Source of the DNA: Legionellales bacterium
GTDB lineage: Bacteria > Pseudomonadota > Gammaproteobacteria > Berkiellales > Berkiellaceae
Direction of reading: 5' to 3'
Length of the DNA: 44,563 nucleotides
Assembly: GCA_023266435.1 (NCBI GenBank)
Contig: JAHFQF010000001.1
Location: forward strand, 1 to 44,563
The notes beneath the pieces were generated by a model that was not told the DNA's origin, searched no databases, and saw nothing but the letters and a program-made list of their open reading frames with translations. The position numbers were made by a program, and so were the translations under genes. How positions within the stretch are numbered: position 1 is the stretch's first letter; every line of letters starts with the position of its first letter. This document shows positions 8,986 through 17,626 of the stretch, in pieces.

Positions 8986-9795
8986 ATGGGCGGTGATTAT
9001 TTTTGGATACGTTTCGAAGACGTCTCCATTAAAGCACGAATCAGTGCCAGAGCAAAATACTTACAACTGCTGGTATCCACAGAAGGGATTTTAGAGCTCG
9101 TCCAGCCTTTAAGCTGTAAAGCGGAACAAGCCCAACAATTCCTGCGCGCTCAAACCGATTGGATCAAACGGCAGGCGCATAAACTGGCTACCCTTCGTCA
9201 AGCCAGTATCTATACTTGGCCAAAAATTGAATCTGGTGTATTTTTACCCTTTTTAGGCCAGGCTAACAGGCTATCCCTAGAGATAAACAGCACAATCCGC
9301 GCTCCTGTTATTCATCACTGTTCCACTACCAACCAGATACGGCTGCAAGTGAGAAATCCTCACACCCACTACGACAAAATTTTGATCAAATGGTTAAAAA
9401 ACGCTGCTTTAGAGCAGGTGACACAGGGGGTTGCAGACTATGGGCTGATCTTAAAACGTTTACCCACACGCATTCAGGTGAAGCAATATAGGCGACGCTG
9501 GGGTAGTTTAAGCTCAAATAATGATCTTTCGGTGCATTGGCGGTTGATTTTCGCCCCTGCATCCGTGTTAAAGTACGTAGTGTTACATGAAATGTGCCAC
9601 CTTTTTTATCGCAATCATGGACAACGTTTTTATCAGCTGCTGGCCAAACATATGCCAGAATACCGGGATGAAGAGGCCTGGTTACGTAACCAAGGGTTTC
9701 TACTGAATTTTCCGATATTACCAACTCAAATTCATGTGAAAAACCAGCACTCCAATGGGGACTGGCTTAGCAAAACATACGGAATAGAAGGCTAA
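8986..9795 (+). CDS. YgjP-like zinc metallopeptidase (SprT-like/DUF45)
   Basis: A 269-residue member of the YgjP/SprT-like family with the zinc motif HEMCH at residues 201-205. The next motif RNHGQRFYQLLAKHMPEY supplies the third ligand (the H of NHG) and is followed by the family's EEAWL. The upstream conserved segment RRRWGSLSSNNDLSVHWRL corresponds to the usual WGSCS motif, here with Leu for Cys. Its cellular role is not established. A GAGAGG ribosome binding site precedes ATG 8986. The next gene, an MFS exporter, starts 9 bp after the stop, so the two probably form one transcript. Confidence 0.85.
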   Translation: MGGDYFWIRFEDVSIKARISARAKYLQLLVSTEGILELVQPLSCKAEQAQQFLRAQTDWIKRQAHKLATLRQASIYTWPKIESGVFLPFLGQANRLSLEINSTIRAPVIHHCSTTNQIRLQVRNPHTHYDKILIKWLKNAALEQVTQGVADYGLILKRLPTRIQVKQYRRRWGSLSSNNDLSVHWRLIFAPASVLKYVVLHEMCHLFYRNHGQRFYQLLAKHMPEYRDEEAWLRNQGFLLNFPILPTQIHVKNQHSNGDWLSKTYGIEG

Positions 9796-9804
9796 AAATA
9801 GAAT

Positions 9805-11025
9805 ATGTCCAAGTACTGGGTATTAGCGCTAACGATTTTGCTACTGATGGTGATGCAATTTAGTTCTGATCTGTCTTTGCCCTCGTTTCCCGCGATGCAA
9901 GCGGACTTAGGTGTTTCTGCTAGTGATATTCAACTAACCACCCTTTATTCTATTATCTGTTTTGGTGTGAGCCTGTTTATTTGGGGACCCTGCTCTGACT
10001 GCTTTGGGAGAAGACCTGTCGCATTGGTGGGACTCTTGGTTTTCATTGCAGGCTGTGGCTTCTGTATCCGCTCTACCAATTGGCTTGCCCTGATGCTTGG
10101 CCGCTGTCTTCAAGGTGTTGGCATTGGCAGTGCTGGAGCGCTCTCTCCGGCCATCCCTAAAGATGTATTTTCTGGTAAAAAGTTAGTGCGCGCCTTTGCG
10201 TTACTGTCAATGTCCATGGGGTTATTCCCGATTATTGCACAGATCTCCGGGGGATATTTACAAGCCACCTTTGGCTGGCGCAGCAGCTTCTTCTTTCTCG
10301 CAGGGCTAGGTGTATTGGTTTTCATTTTATTTTGGCGGACTTTCCCTGAAACCAACACCTATGCAACTGAAGCACGCAAACAATTTAATATAAAAACCAT
10401 GCTGAAACAATCCGCAGCGGTATTAAAAGATCTGCCGTTTGGCGGATATGTGTTGTGCTTAACCCTGGTCTATGCGGGAGAAATCGCTTATAGCATCGTT
10501 GCTCCTTTTATTATCCAAAATCAGCTTGGCTTAAACCCTATCCAACATGGCTGGCTATCCTTTTTCACTGGTGGTGGATTATTAGTAGGCGCAGGGGTCT
10601 CCGCTAAACTCAGCGATAAAGTAAACATTCATCATTTGATTAGTATGGGGATTGGTCTCATGTTAATCAGCGTAGTTAGCATGGTTTCTTTTGTGCAGTT
10701 AGAATATTATTTTGTACAAACAGTTGTTGGCCCCATGACTATATATATGATTGGAGCCGGCATGTTATATCCAAACTGCATCGCAGGAATTATGGATAGA
10801 TTTCCACAACAATCCGGCATTGTCGGGGCGCTTATGAGTGCACTACAGATGATAGGCGCTGGCTTATTTAACACAGCCGTGACTTTCTATCACATTGATC
10901 AACAAAAGCCGTTATCCTTTTTGCTTTGTGCAATAGTCTGCCTTACCTTCTTAAGTTTTTATGCGGCCATCTTACGACCACGCATTGTATTTGCTAAAGC
11001 GCAAGCGTATCAATCATCGTTTTGA
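9805..11025 (+). CDS. MFS exporter, Bcr/CflA family
   Basis: A 406-residue, 12-segment major facilitator of the Bcr/CflA drug-resistance group (proton-coupled efflux). The first helix has FSSDLSLPSFPAMQADL, which matches the D-x-YLPA-P pattern of Bcr proteins. Loop 2-3 carries the MFS signature as GPCSDCFGRRPVALVG, and helix 5 has the exporter motif around GPGAL-like GSAGALSPAIPKD. Substrates are unknown. It follows the YgjP-like gene closely. Its 3' end overlaps the 3' end of the convergent DUF3137-like gene by 32 bp, leaving no room for an ordinary terminator. A second Bcr-type exporter lies 1.5 kb downstream on the other strand. Confidence 0.88.
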   Translation: MSKYWVLALTILLLMVMQFSSDLSLPSFPAMQADLGVSASDIQLTTLYSIICFGVSLFIWGPCSDCFGRRPVALVGLLVFIAGCGFCIRSTNWLALMLGRCLQGVGIGSAGALSPAIPKDVFSGKKLVRAFALLSMSMGLFPIIAQISGGYLQATFGWRSSFFFLAGLGVLVFILFWRTFPETNTYATEARKQFNIKTMLKQSAAVLKDLPFGGYVLCLTLVYAGEIAYSIVAPFIIQNQLGLNPIQHGWLSFFTGGGLLVGAGVSAKLSDKVNIHHLISMGIGLMLISVVSMVSFVQLEYYFVQTVVGPMTIYMIGAGMLYPNCIAGIMDRFPQQSGIVGALMSALQMIGAGLFNTAVTFYHIDQQKPLSFLLCAIVCLTFLSFYAAILRPRIVFAKAQAYQSSF

Positions 11026-11893
11026 TTAGAGTCACGGACGCTTGAATCTGTGGAAGTTGAGATGCCATGTGCTGCAGTGGTATCAAAAAAGAATGTGCTT
11101 CAAAGGCCAAACGCATTCGCGGTAATACAATAAAAAGCTCATTATCAAAAAAACTCAGCGAAAGGGGCTGTTGAGCAGCAAGCTGCGTAATTCTCTCAAT
11201 CAGTGCTGGCTGAAGTAACTTTCTACTCATCACCTGATCGACACCTCGCACATAAAATGTTTGATTAAATTCTGGTGAAAGTGTTTTAATCGCCTCTATC
11301 GGTGTCTGTTGATAGATATTGGGTAATCGCAAGTACTGCATGTTTTGATGCAGAATCATTAAAGGGGTGCCTGGAAACGGCCGATTAAACCTGGCTTCAA
11401 TGACAATCCCCAAAAAACGCTGCCCAGGCAGTATGATAGGCCTTTCATTAGCGACCCTTGAAGGAAAAGGTTGTAACTCAATATCACTGAAACGGAGCTG
11501 CACATTTTGATACTGACAACAAACCAGATTTGATCCACTTAAAAGCGTGCTTTCCAGAAAAAAACCGCTCTTAATGACACTGTTGTGTGGCAAGTGCTTA
11601 TCAAACTCAAACGAGGTCTCCGGCAGAATGTGGTGTATCACCGTGGATACAAATTGATGCTTGTATGCTCGCACAAATTTTTTTTGCTGATAACGGTATA
11701 AAATACTGATCAAATAAATAAAGAGGCAACCGGCCATAACAGCAACGTGGTATACCGGCAATCTAGGATTTAAATGGTTGGTGAGAAAAAAAACGCCTAC
11801 TAACAGGAGGAGCAGCTGTAGAAAAAAGTGCTGTTGTATACTACTTTGAATTCGTTTTAGTGCTGCATACTCCTGTATCGCGTCATCAGACAT
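10994..11893 (-). CDS. DUF3137-like membrane protein, LemA partner
   Basis: A 299-residue protein with two adjacent N-terminal membrane segments (about residues 24-42 and 49-67), then a roughly 230-residue cytoplasmic or periplasmic domain containing FDKHLPHNSVIKSGFF, GSNLVCCQYQNVQLRFSDIELQ and, near the end, LPRMRLAFEAHSF. The layout (two helices, then an alternating beta-rich domain with the sequence ...DIEL..) and the position 6 bp behind lemA are those of DUF3137 proteins, which are commonly encoded next to LemA. No enzymatic motif is visible and the function is unknown. The match to DUF3137 is from memory of the family and needs a profile search. Confidence 0.65.
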   Translation of the reverse strand: MSDDAIQEYAALKRIQSSIQQHFFLQLLLLLVGVFFLTNHLNPRLPVYHVAVMAGCLFIYLISILYRYQQKKFVRAYKHQFVSTVIHHILPETSFEFDKHLPHNSVIKSGFFLESTLLSGSNLVCCQYQNVQLRFSDIELQPFPSRVANERPIILPGQRFLGIVIEARFNRPFPGTPLMILHQNMQYLRLPNIYQQTPIEAIKTLSPEFNQTFYVRGVDQVMSRKLLQPALIERITQLAAQQPLSLSFFDNELFIVLPRMRLAFEAHSFLIPLQHMASQLPQIQASVTLIKTMIDTLAL

Positions 11894-11899
11894 TGGCGA

Positions 11900-12487
11900 T
11901 TACTTTAAGTAATCGTTGGCATTAGGTGCAGCCTGAATGGCGGCCGATTGCCCATCTTGGTAGTAAGGCATTTTTTCTGCCTTGGCGAGAGGTGCGACTA
12001 AGTTGCCGGGGAATATTTCAACCGCATTATTTAAATCTTGAGCGGCGACATTATAAAAACGGCGTGCAGCTGAAATATTGTCTTCTACATCTTGGTACTG
12101 TTGCAAAGCGGCGATAACTGTTTCGTTGGCTTTGAGCTCAGGATAATCCTCTACAGCAACGTTGATTGCGCGCATTTTTTCAGAAATCAAGGCGTCTAAA
12201 TCAAATAGTGTTTGTGTGTCTGCGGGCGTTTTGGAGGCTGTGTGTTGCGAAGCTTTGGTGCGCAGATCGGTGACCTCCTCAAACAGCCCTCGCTCATGTA
12301 CCAAATACTTCTGGACCAAGCGTAAAACATTGGGGATTAAATCGTATCTGTTTCGCAACTGAATCTCGATGGCAGAAAGCGCAGCCTCTGCTTGGTTGCG
12401 ATAGCGAATTAAGTTCGCATACAAAAAATAGAAATAAATCACCAGCAGTGACAGTACTGCAAGTAAAAACAACAAAAATGAGCTCAT
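11900..12487 (-). CDS. lemA: LemA family protein
   Basis: A 195-residue LemA protein: one N-terminal membrane helix (residues 3-25, SFLLFLLAVLSLLVIYFYFL), then a helical-bundle domain with the family signatures ANLIRYRNQAEAALSAIEIQLRNRYDLIPNVL near 25-57, VAVEDYPELKANE, and DNISAARRFYNVAAQDLN..IEIFPGNLVA. The length is normal. The function is not established. In Listeria the protein is known as an antigen source. It heads a two-gene unit with the DUF3137-like gene and has a good promoter immediately upstream. The N-terminus is expected to be anchored in the inner membrane. Confidence 0.92.
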   Translation of the reverse strand: MSSFLLFLLAVLSLLVIYFYFLYANLIRYRNQAEAALSAIEIQLRNRYDLIPNVLRLVQKYLVHERGLFEEVTDLRTKASQHTASKTPADTQTLFDLDALISEKMRAINVAVEDYPELKANETVIAALQQYQDVEDNISAARRFYNVAAQDLNNAVEIFPGNLVAPLAKAEKMPYYQDGQSAAIQAAPNANDYLK

Positions 12488-12517
12488 CGAAAAAACCCAA
12501 CTAAAAAAGGTAGTTCA

Positions 12518-12547
12518 ATTATAGAATGGAAGCTCACCCTTTGCCAA
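12518..12547 (-). promoter_or_regulatory. Putative sigma-70 promoter of lemA
   Basis: On the minus strand TTGGCA (12542-12547) and a perfect TATAAT (12518-12523) are separated by 18 bp, ending 30 bp before the lemA start. This is one of the best promoter matches in the window and implies lemA is transcribed separately from the upstream MFS gene. Confidence 0.6.
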
Positions 12548-12566
12548 GGCAGCTCCAGCGTTGATG

Positions 12567-13745
12567 TTATGCCTCTCGAAGCTCTGCACCTAAGCGCTTG
12601 TCTTTCTTCATTAAAACCATAATGAAAATGAAAGCGATACAATCCATGACAACAACTAAAATGCCTGTCGATCTAAAATCATTGCTATAAAAATAAGATG
12701 CCATCTGTACGCCAAAGATAGTAAAGACCCATTTGCCAATTTGAAGCATGGCGGACATTTTTCCACCCGCATTTGGCAAAGCACCTAGCGCCAAGATATA
12801 TAATAAATTCAAGGGCACAACATAACCCACAGTGCTGATTAGCATAATCATGGTAATCAGGAGCGGATCTTTAATATTCAATAAAATAGCCAAAACAATG
12901 AGCACATAAAAAATAATAATGATTGCCAAGCTACCAAAAAATGCTTTTCTGTTACCAATTTTTTTTACAATGCTGCCGCTGAACAAACTTAAGACACCAA
13001 AAACAAAGGCCATTGCTCCTTGATAGAGCCCAAAGTGTTGTAAGCTCACACCCAGTGAATCCACATACACAATAGAGCCCATCCCTACAAACACATAATA
13101 CGCCGCGATACTTAGAGAAACGCACATTAGATAGGCGCAAGCCATTTTGGATTTAAATACGGAAAAGTATTCAGTTACAGACAGAGAAACGTGAGGATTA
13201 TTTTGTTTGTCATGCGGCAAGAAGTAATAGGAAAACCCTAGCGACACGATCCCTAACACGACAAGTAATATAAAGTTTGAGCGCCATCCAAACAGCATGG
13301 TAGCGTAGCTGCCTAACAGTGGTGCAAAAGAAATACCCAATGTGCACACGCCATTGCCGATGTTCATTTTTCGTTGCTGTTCTTGCCCTTGATAGAGATC
13401 TAATATGATGAGCGGACCTAATACCAAGGGAGCAGCTGCACCAACGCCCTGTAATATGCGGCCTAACAATACGATAATAAAACTGTTGCCTATTGCAGAC
13501 AATGCGCTGCCTACAATAAAAGTCCATGTGGAAGCGAGAATAATCTGTTTCTTGCCATATTTATCGCCCAAGTTGCCCATAAATAAAGCAGAAATAGCGT
13601 TGGCTAACAAATTAAAGCTCAGCAGAAACTCTGTTTGAAAAGGAGACAGAGAAAATACATCGTTAATCACGGGAAAACTAGAGACGCAAATATCGATCTC
13701 AGCAGCTGCCACAAAAATGGCAATGATTACACTAAAAAAAATCAT
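12567..13745 (-). CDS. MFS exporter, Bcr/CflA family (second copy)
   Basis: A 392-residue, 12-segment carrier related to Bcr/CflA exporters: the first helix contains AAAEIDICVSSFPVINDVF, loop 2-3 has MGNLGDKYGKKQIILAS, and helix 4 has LGRILQGVGAAAPLVLGPLIILD. It is clearly diverged from the exporter at 9805-11025. The gene is noticeably richer in A/T-ending codons and Ile, Phe and Tyr than its neighbours (for example runs such as AIIIIFYVLIV), which could reflect horizontal acquisition but could equally reflect membrane composition. The ribosome binding site is weak. The substrate is unknown. Upstream lies a repeat copy. Confidence 0.85.
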   Translation of the reverse strand: MIFFSVIIAIFVAAAEIDICVSSFPVINDVFSLSPFQTEFLLSFNLLANAISALFMGNLGDKYGKKQIILASTWTFIVGSALSAIGNSFIIVLLGRILQGVGAAAPLVLGPLIILDLYQGQEQQRKMNIGNGVCTLGISFAPLLGSYATMLFGWRSNFILLVVLGIVSLGFSYYFLPHDKQNNPHVSLSVTEYFSVFKSKMACAYLMCVSLSIAAYYVFVGMGSIVYVDSLGVSLQHFGLYQGAMAFVFGVLSLFSGSIVKKIGNRKAFFGSLAIIIIFYVLIVLAILLNIKDPLLITMIMLISTVGYVVPLNLLYILALGALPNAGGKMSAMLQIGKWVFTIFGVQMASYFYSNDFRSTGILVVVMDCIAFIFIMVLMKKDKRLGAELREA

Positions 13746-13840
13746 AATTATATTATCTTAATTCACAGTCATTTAACTTGTTTTTCCAATGGTTATAATG
13801 ACGATGACAACAACGCATAAAAATTAATTGCGCAGCACCT

Positions 13841-13966
13841 GATACTCAAAGCAATTTGTTTTTAGGCTAGGCGTTGAGTCATGAGCAACCCGGAGTGTAT
13901 AAGTTATACATGAGGATTGCGAGTGACGATAACAACAACGCATAAAAATTAATTGCGAAGAGTATC
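13841..13966 (+). repeat. Structured palindromic repeat, copy 3
   Basis: Outer arms at 13841-13864 (GATACTCAAAGC...) and 13943-13966 pair at 19 of 24 positions. The interior has TTTAGGCTAGGCGTTGAGTC, a central hairpin TGTATA-AGT-TATACA, and GAGGATTGCGAG, all in the same order as copy 2. In addition the 33 bp at 13800-13832 are repeated at 13925-13957 with one mismatch, so a partial unit lies in tandem. The right arm runs into uvrD: the uvrD stop codon and its last five or so codons fall inside the arm. Confidence 0.8.
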
Positions 13967-16123
13967 AAGGGGTTTTAAGTTGGCATAGGATAGCACCAGC
14001 CACTTACACCCCGCTTGTTTAAATTGTATTTGTATTCTGAGGGATTCACCCTGTCCTTCTTGATTTAAGACCATGCCTTCACCGAACTTTGCGTGACTGA
14101 CCCAGGAGCCTATTGCGAATGGGTTGTTACTTTTGGGTGTGGATGTATTTACCCTGATGTTTTGCGTGGCGGCTGGTTCGCTTACATTGATTTTATTTAA
14201 TAAGGCGGAGGGAATCTCTTGTACAAAACGGGACAGGCGCGTGGGCGCGGAGTAGCTTCCATATCCTCTACGTAATGCATAACTTAATGTGAGACGGTTC
14301 ATGGCTCTTGTAATGCCTACGTAACACAAGCGGCGCTCTTCTTCTAGTTTCTTTTTATCTTGCATTGAATGGCGGCTAGGAAATAACCCCTCTTCTAGTC
14401 CGGCGATAAAGACGGTCTTGAACTCTAGGCCTTTGGCCGAATGCAGCGTCATTAATTGTACTACGGAGCTTGGTTGATCGCCTATTTCACTGCCTGCTTC
14501 GAGCGCGCAGTCTGATAAAAACTGTGTGAGTATGGCGCTTGGATCGGCCTCTACTTGCTCTTGATATTGTTGGCACGCGATTAAAAGCTCTTGCAAGTTC
14601 TCTGCTTTGGACTCTGATTTTTCACTGGCTTGAAGTTGATAATAATCCAGCAAACCGCTTTGCTGGTACAGAAACTCTAACAACCTGGGTAGACTATAGG
14701 ACTGCTGGGCGACGCGCACGGATTCTATCATACCCAAGAATTGTGTGAGTTGTGCAACAGCTTTGGAGCCTTTGGTTGTTTCTATATAGTAGGCGGCGGC
14801 CTCCCATAAGCTGATCTGCTGTGTTTGTGCAATTTCTCTGATTTTCTCGACTGTACGCTCACCGATGCCGCGTGGTGGAGTATTGATCACTCGCTCAAAA
14901 GCGGGATCATCTGCCTGATGTCTCACTAATCTTAAATAGGCTAACGCATCTTTGATTTCTGAGCGCTCAAAAAATCGCATACCACCATATACTCGATAAG
15001 GTATATCGTATTGCCGTAGTAATTGCTCTAGAATTCGAGATTGCGCATTGGAGCGATATAATACGGCGATATCTTGTGCATCATGCCCTTGTCGCAAGGC
15101 CTGTTGAATTTGCGTTACAATAAAACGAGCCTCATCATTTTCGTTAAACGCACCGTATACTTGAATTTTTTCTTTACCTTCACTCTCAGTCCACAGCTCT
15201 TTACCTAAACGCCCTTCATTTTGCGAGATCAGTTGATTGGCTGCGCTGAGAATGACTTTGGTTGAACGGTAATTTTGCTCTAAACGCACCACCTCTACGT
15301 TATGATAATCTTGCGTAAACTGATGAATGTTCTCAATTTTAGCGCCACGCCATCCATAAATGGATTGATCGTCGTCTCCTACCACAGTAATGGCGTTGTT
15401 CGTATGTATTAATTGCTTGAGCCATAGGTACTGGATGGTGTTTGTATCTTGAAACTCATCGACCAAGACATGTTTAAAACGCTGTTGATAATGCGCCAAG
15501 ATATCAGGGTGTTGTTGCCACAAATCATACGCTCTGAGCAATAGCTCAGAAAAATCCAATAGCCCCTGCCTAAAACACATGGCCTCATATTGTTGATAGA
15601 TGGCTTGTAATATTTGGCTTTCATGCGTAGTGACTACGCATTGGTTCGCACGCCGCGCCTCTTCTTTATTACGACTGATAAAATACGATACCTTTTTTGC
15701 TGGCATGCTTTCTTCATCAAAACCTTGCTGCTTAACAATTTGCTTAATGAGACGCAGCTGATCTTCACTGTCAATGATTTGAAAATTATCGGGCAGATTG
15801 GCTTCTTGACTGTGGTAGCGCAGTAAGCGATGTGCAATCGCGTGAAAAGTCCCGACCCACAGAGAGCGCGGGTCCACTTGGATCAATTGGCTTAAACGAT
15901 GCTGCATCTCTTTGGCGGCTTTATTGGTAAAGGTGACTGCCAAGATCTCACTTGGTAGCAACCCTTTTTGCTGCACATACCAGGCCATACGATGCACCAA
16001 TGCCCTGGTTTTTCCACTACCAGCACCCGCTAAAATCAATAGCCGGGGGTTGTCTGTAGTCACCGCCTTGCATTGCGCCTCATTCAATGATTGTAACAAA
16101 CTAGAGGCAGGCATATTATCCAT
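13949..16123 (-). CDS. uvrD: DNA helicase II (UvrD)
   Basis: A superfamily 1A 3'-5' helicase acting in nucleotide excision and mismatch repair. The 724-residue protein (E. coli 720) aligns along its whole length with UvrD. Motifs: I LAGAGSGKTRALVHRMAW, Ia VTFTNKAAKEMQHR, II LVDEFQDTN, III VGDDDQSIYGWRGA, IV LEQNYRSTKVILSAANQLI, V LMTLHSAKGLEFKTVFIAGLEEGLFPS, VI EERRLCYVGITRAM. The C-terminal Tudor-like tail HAKFGEGMVLNQEGQGE..CKWLVLSYANLKPL favours UvrD/PcrA over Rep. The start is ATG 16123, 4 bp after the stop of the upstream MFS gene, so it is probably cotranscribed with it. The final residues (DTLRN) are encoded by the repeat's right arm. Confidence 0.96.
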   Translation of the reverse strand: MDNMPASSLLQSLNEAQCKAVTTDNPRLLILAGAGSGKTRALVHRMAWYVQQKGLLPSEILAVTFTNKAAKEMQHRLSQLIQVDPRSLWVGTFHAIAHRLLRYHSQEANLPDNFQIIDSEDQLRLIKQIVKQQGFDEESMPAKKVSYFISRNKEEARRANQCVVTTHESQILQAIYQQYEAMCFRQGLLDFSELLLRAYDLWQQHPDILAHYQQRFKHVLVDEFQDTNTIQYLWLKQLIHTNNAITVVGDDDQSIYGWRGAKIENIHQFTQDYHNVEVVRLEQNYRSTKVILSAANQLISQNEGRLGKELWTESEGKEKIQVYGAFNENDEARFIVTQIQQALRQGHDAQDIAVLYRSNAQSRILEQLLRQYDIPYRVYGGMRFFERSEIKDALAYLRLVRHQADDPAFERVINTPPRGIGERTVEKIREIAQTQQISLWEAAAYYIETTKGSKAVAQLTQFLGMIESVRVAQQSYSLPRLLEFLYQQSGLLDYYQLQASEKSESKAENLQELLIACQQYQEQVEADPSAILTQFLSDCALEAGSEIGDQPSSVVQLMTLHSAKGLEFKTVFIAGLEEGLFPSRHSMQDKKKLEEERRLCYVGITRAMNRLTLSYALRRGYGSYSAPTRLSRFVQEIPSALLNKINVSEPAATQNIRVNTSTPKSNNPFAIGSWVSHAKFGEGMVLNQEGQGESLRIQIQFKQAGCKWLVLSYANLKPLDTLRN

Positions 16124-16127
16124 TCAT

Positions 16128-17504
16128 TCATCCATTTTTGGGGAAACTTTCTTTGATTCCTGGGATGATACAGCAAGCACTTAGGATATAAAATAACAGT
16201 AGTGGGAAAAGCGCGAATAAATACGCTTGTTTGTCATATAGCTTTACACCCTCAACGACGGTACTGCCATCAAAGTATTGCAGCAAAAAGCCGACCCCAC
16301 TGGTCAGTAAAAAGGATCCTACCATCGATGCAAAGTTGACGAACCCGACGGCTGTACCCACATAAATGGGATCTACGCGATCTCGGATCACAACAAATGC
16401 TAAAACATAGGAGGATAGAAATCCATAAGAGAAACAAAGCGCATTTGCTTGTACAGGGGTCAGTGTTGTCATAAACAAAATACCTGCCAGACTGATGGCG
16501 GCGCCCACACTGCCAACTAACATCAATATTTTGCGCGCCTGTATAACACCGGACACCCATCCGATGAGCGGACTACCACAGGCCATCCCAATAAAGATCA
16601 TGGAGGTTGCGGTGTTGGCAGCTTTTAAGTCAAAGCCCAGCCCTTGAACAAAATAAGGCACGCCCCACATACCTCCGAACGCATCAGTAGGTCCTGTGAT
16701 GAGAAATGCATAAATTGCTACTAACCAATTTTGTTTTTGTCGCACGATTTGTTTGAGCGAGACCCAGAGAGGCAAAGAGGAGTCTGCAGCCAATTCTGGT
16801 CGACGCGGATTATGATCACGAATGATAAGCCATGCGAGTAAAGCGAGCACTAAACCAAAAATCCCCAGACCCCACATGATTTCTCGCCAAACATAATTAT
16901 CAAGCAAGCTTGCAATAGGCCGCTGCCCTACAACCGCCCCCAACGTCCCTAATGTCAGTGTTAATCCCGTTGCGATAGGAAAATAGCGCGCAGGCAACCA
17001 GAGCGTGATCACCTTCATACAACAAATAAACGCAAACGCTGATCCTGCGCCAATCAATAAACGTGCAATACAGACCCAAAAGTAGATTTCTGTGCGCGCA
17101 AAAATGAGCGTACTAATCGCACACAAAAAAATGGCTATGGTTAATAGCCGTCTAGGGCCGACTTTATCAACCCAGGCACCAACAGGCACCTGTAATAGCG
17201 CATAGGAAAAAAGATAGCTACTCGATAAAATCGCCAACGCAGGCGCATCAATCGAAAAGTCTTTCATTAAATAGCTAAAGAGAGGCGCGGGCAGTACACG
17301 TAACATGAACTCATAGAGATAAAATAACGTCGCAACCACCAACATTAAGATAATCCAGCCATTTTTCGGGTGGACAGCAGTTTTCACCTTTTTAGACATA
17401 CATACACTCAATCCATGGGTTAGGAGGTTAAAAAGCGATTTTAATAGAGAAAACAGCAGTCTATCGTACTTACTCCCCCTTATCAATGATTTGTCATTCA
17501 GCAA
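16128..17504 (-). CDS. MFS transporter, ProP/OPA-like
   Basis: A 458-residue major facilitator with 12 segments, of the type abundant in Legionella and Coxiella: LMLVVATLFYLYEFMLRVLP near residue 55, LLQVPVGAWVDKVGPRRLL as the loop 2-3 signature, and a two-proline ATGLTLTLGTLGAVVGQRP stretch. The substrate cannot be assigned. Similarity to sugar-phosphate or ProP-type carriers is general. Two starts are possible: ATG 17504, preceded by AGGAG at good spacing, or ATG 17399 (MSKKVKTAVHPKNGW), which gives a more usual N-terminus. The longer form adds 35 residues (MLNDKSLIRGSK...). It sits 4 bp ahead of uvrD. Confidence 0.82.
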   Translation of the reverse strand: MLNDKSLIRGSKYDRLLFSLLKSLFNLLTHGLSVCMSKKVKTAVHPKNGWIILMLVVATLFYLYEFMLRVLPAPLFSYLMKDFSIDAPALAILSSSYLFSYALLQVPVGAWVDKVGPRRLLTIAIFLCAISTLIFARTEIYFWVCIARLLIGAGSAFAFICCMKVITLWLPARYFPIATGLTLTLGTLGAVVGQRPIASLLDNYVWREIMWGLGIFGLVLALLAWLIIRDHNPRRPELAADSSLPLWVSLKQIVRQKQNWLVAIYAFLITGPTDAFGGMWGVPYFVQGLGFDLKAANTATSMIFIGMACGSPLIGWVSGVIQARKILMLVGSVGAAISLAGILFMTTLTPVQANALCFSYGFLSSYVLAFVVIRDRVDPIYVGTAVGFVNFASMVGSFLLTSGVGFLLQYFDGSTVVEGVKLYDKQAYLFALFPLLLFYILSACCIIPGIKESFPKNG

Positions 17505-17565
17505 ACTCCTGGCGTTTCAGCGGACAGTGGTTTATCCTCAAGATCGCTCGTTTAAGTAAAGGATG

Positions 17566-17593
17566 GTTAGATTTTTAGCTCAAAAATCCTAAC
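17566..17593 (+). promoter_or_regulatory. Imperfect palindrome in the hmgA leader
   Basis: GTTAGATTTTT at 17566-17576 pairs with AAAAATCCTAAC at 17582-17593, leaving one bulged base and a 5-nt loop. It lies 33 bp before the hmgA start, between divergent genes, and could be an operator or a leader hairpin. No regulator is encoded nearby. Confidence 0.3.
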
Positions 17594-17626
17594 AAAAATC
17601 TCTTAGAGAACCAAGGATGGATATCC

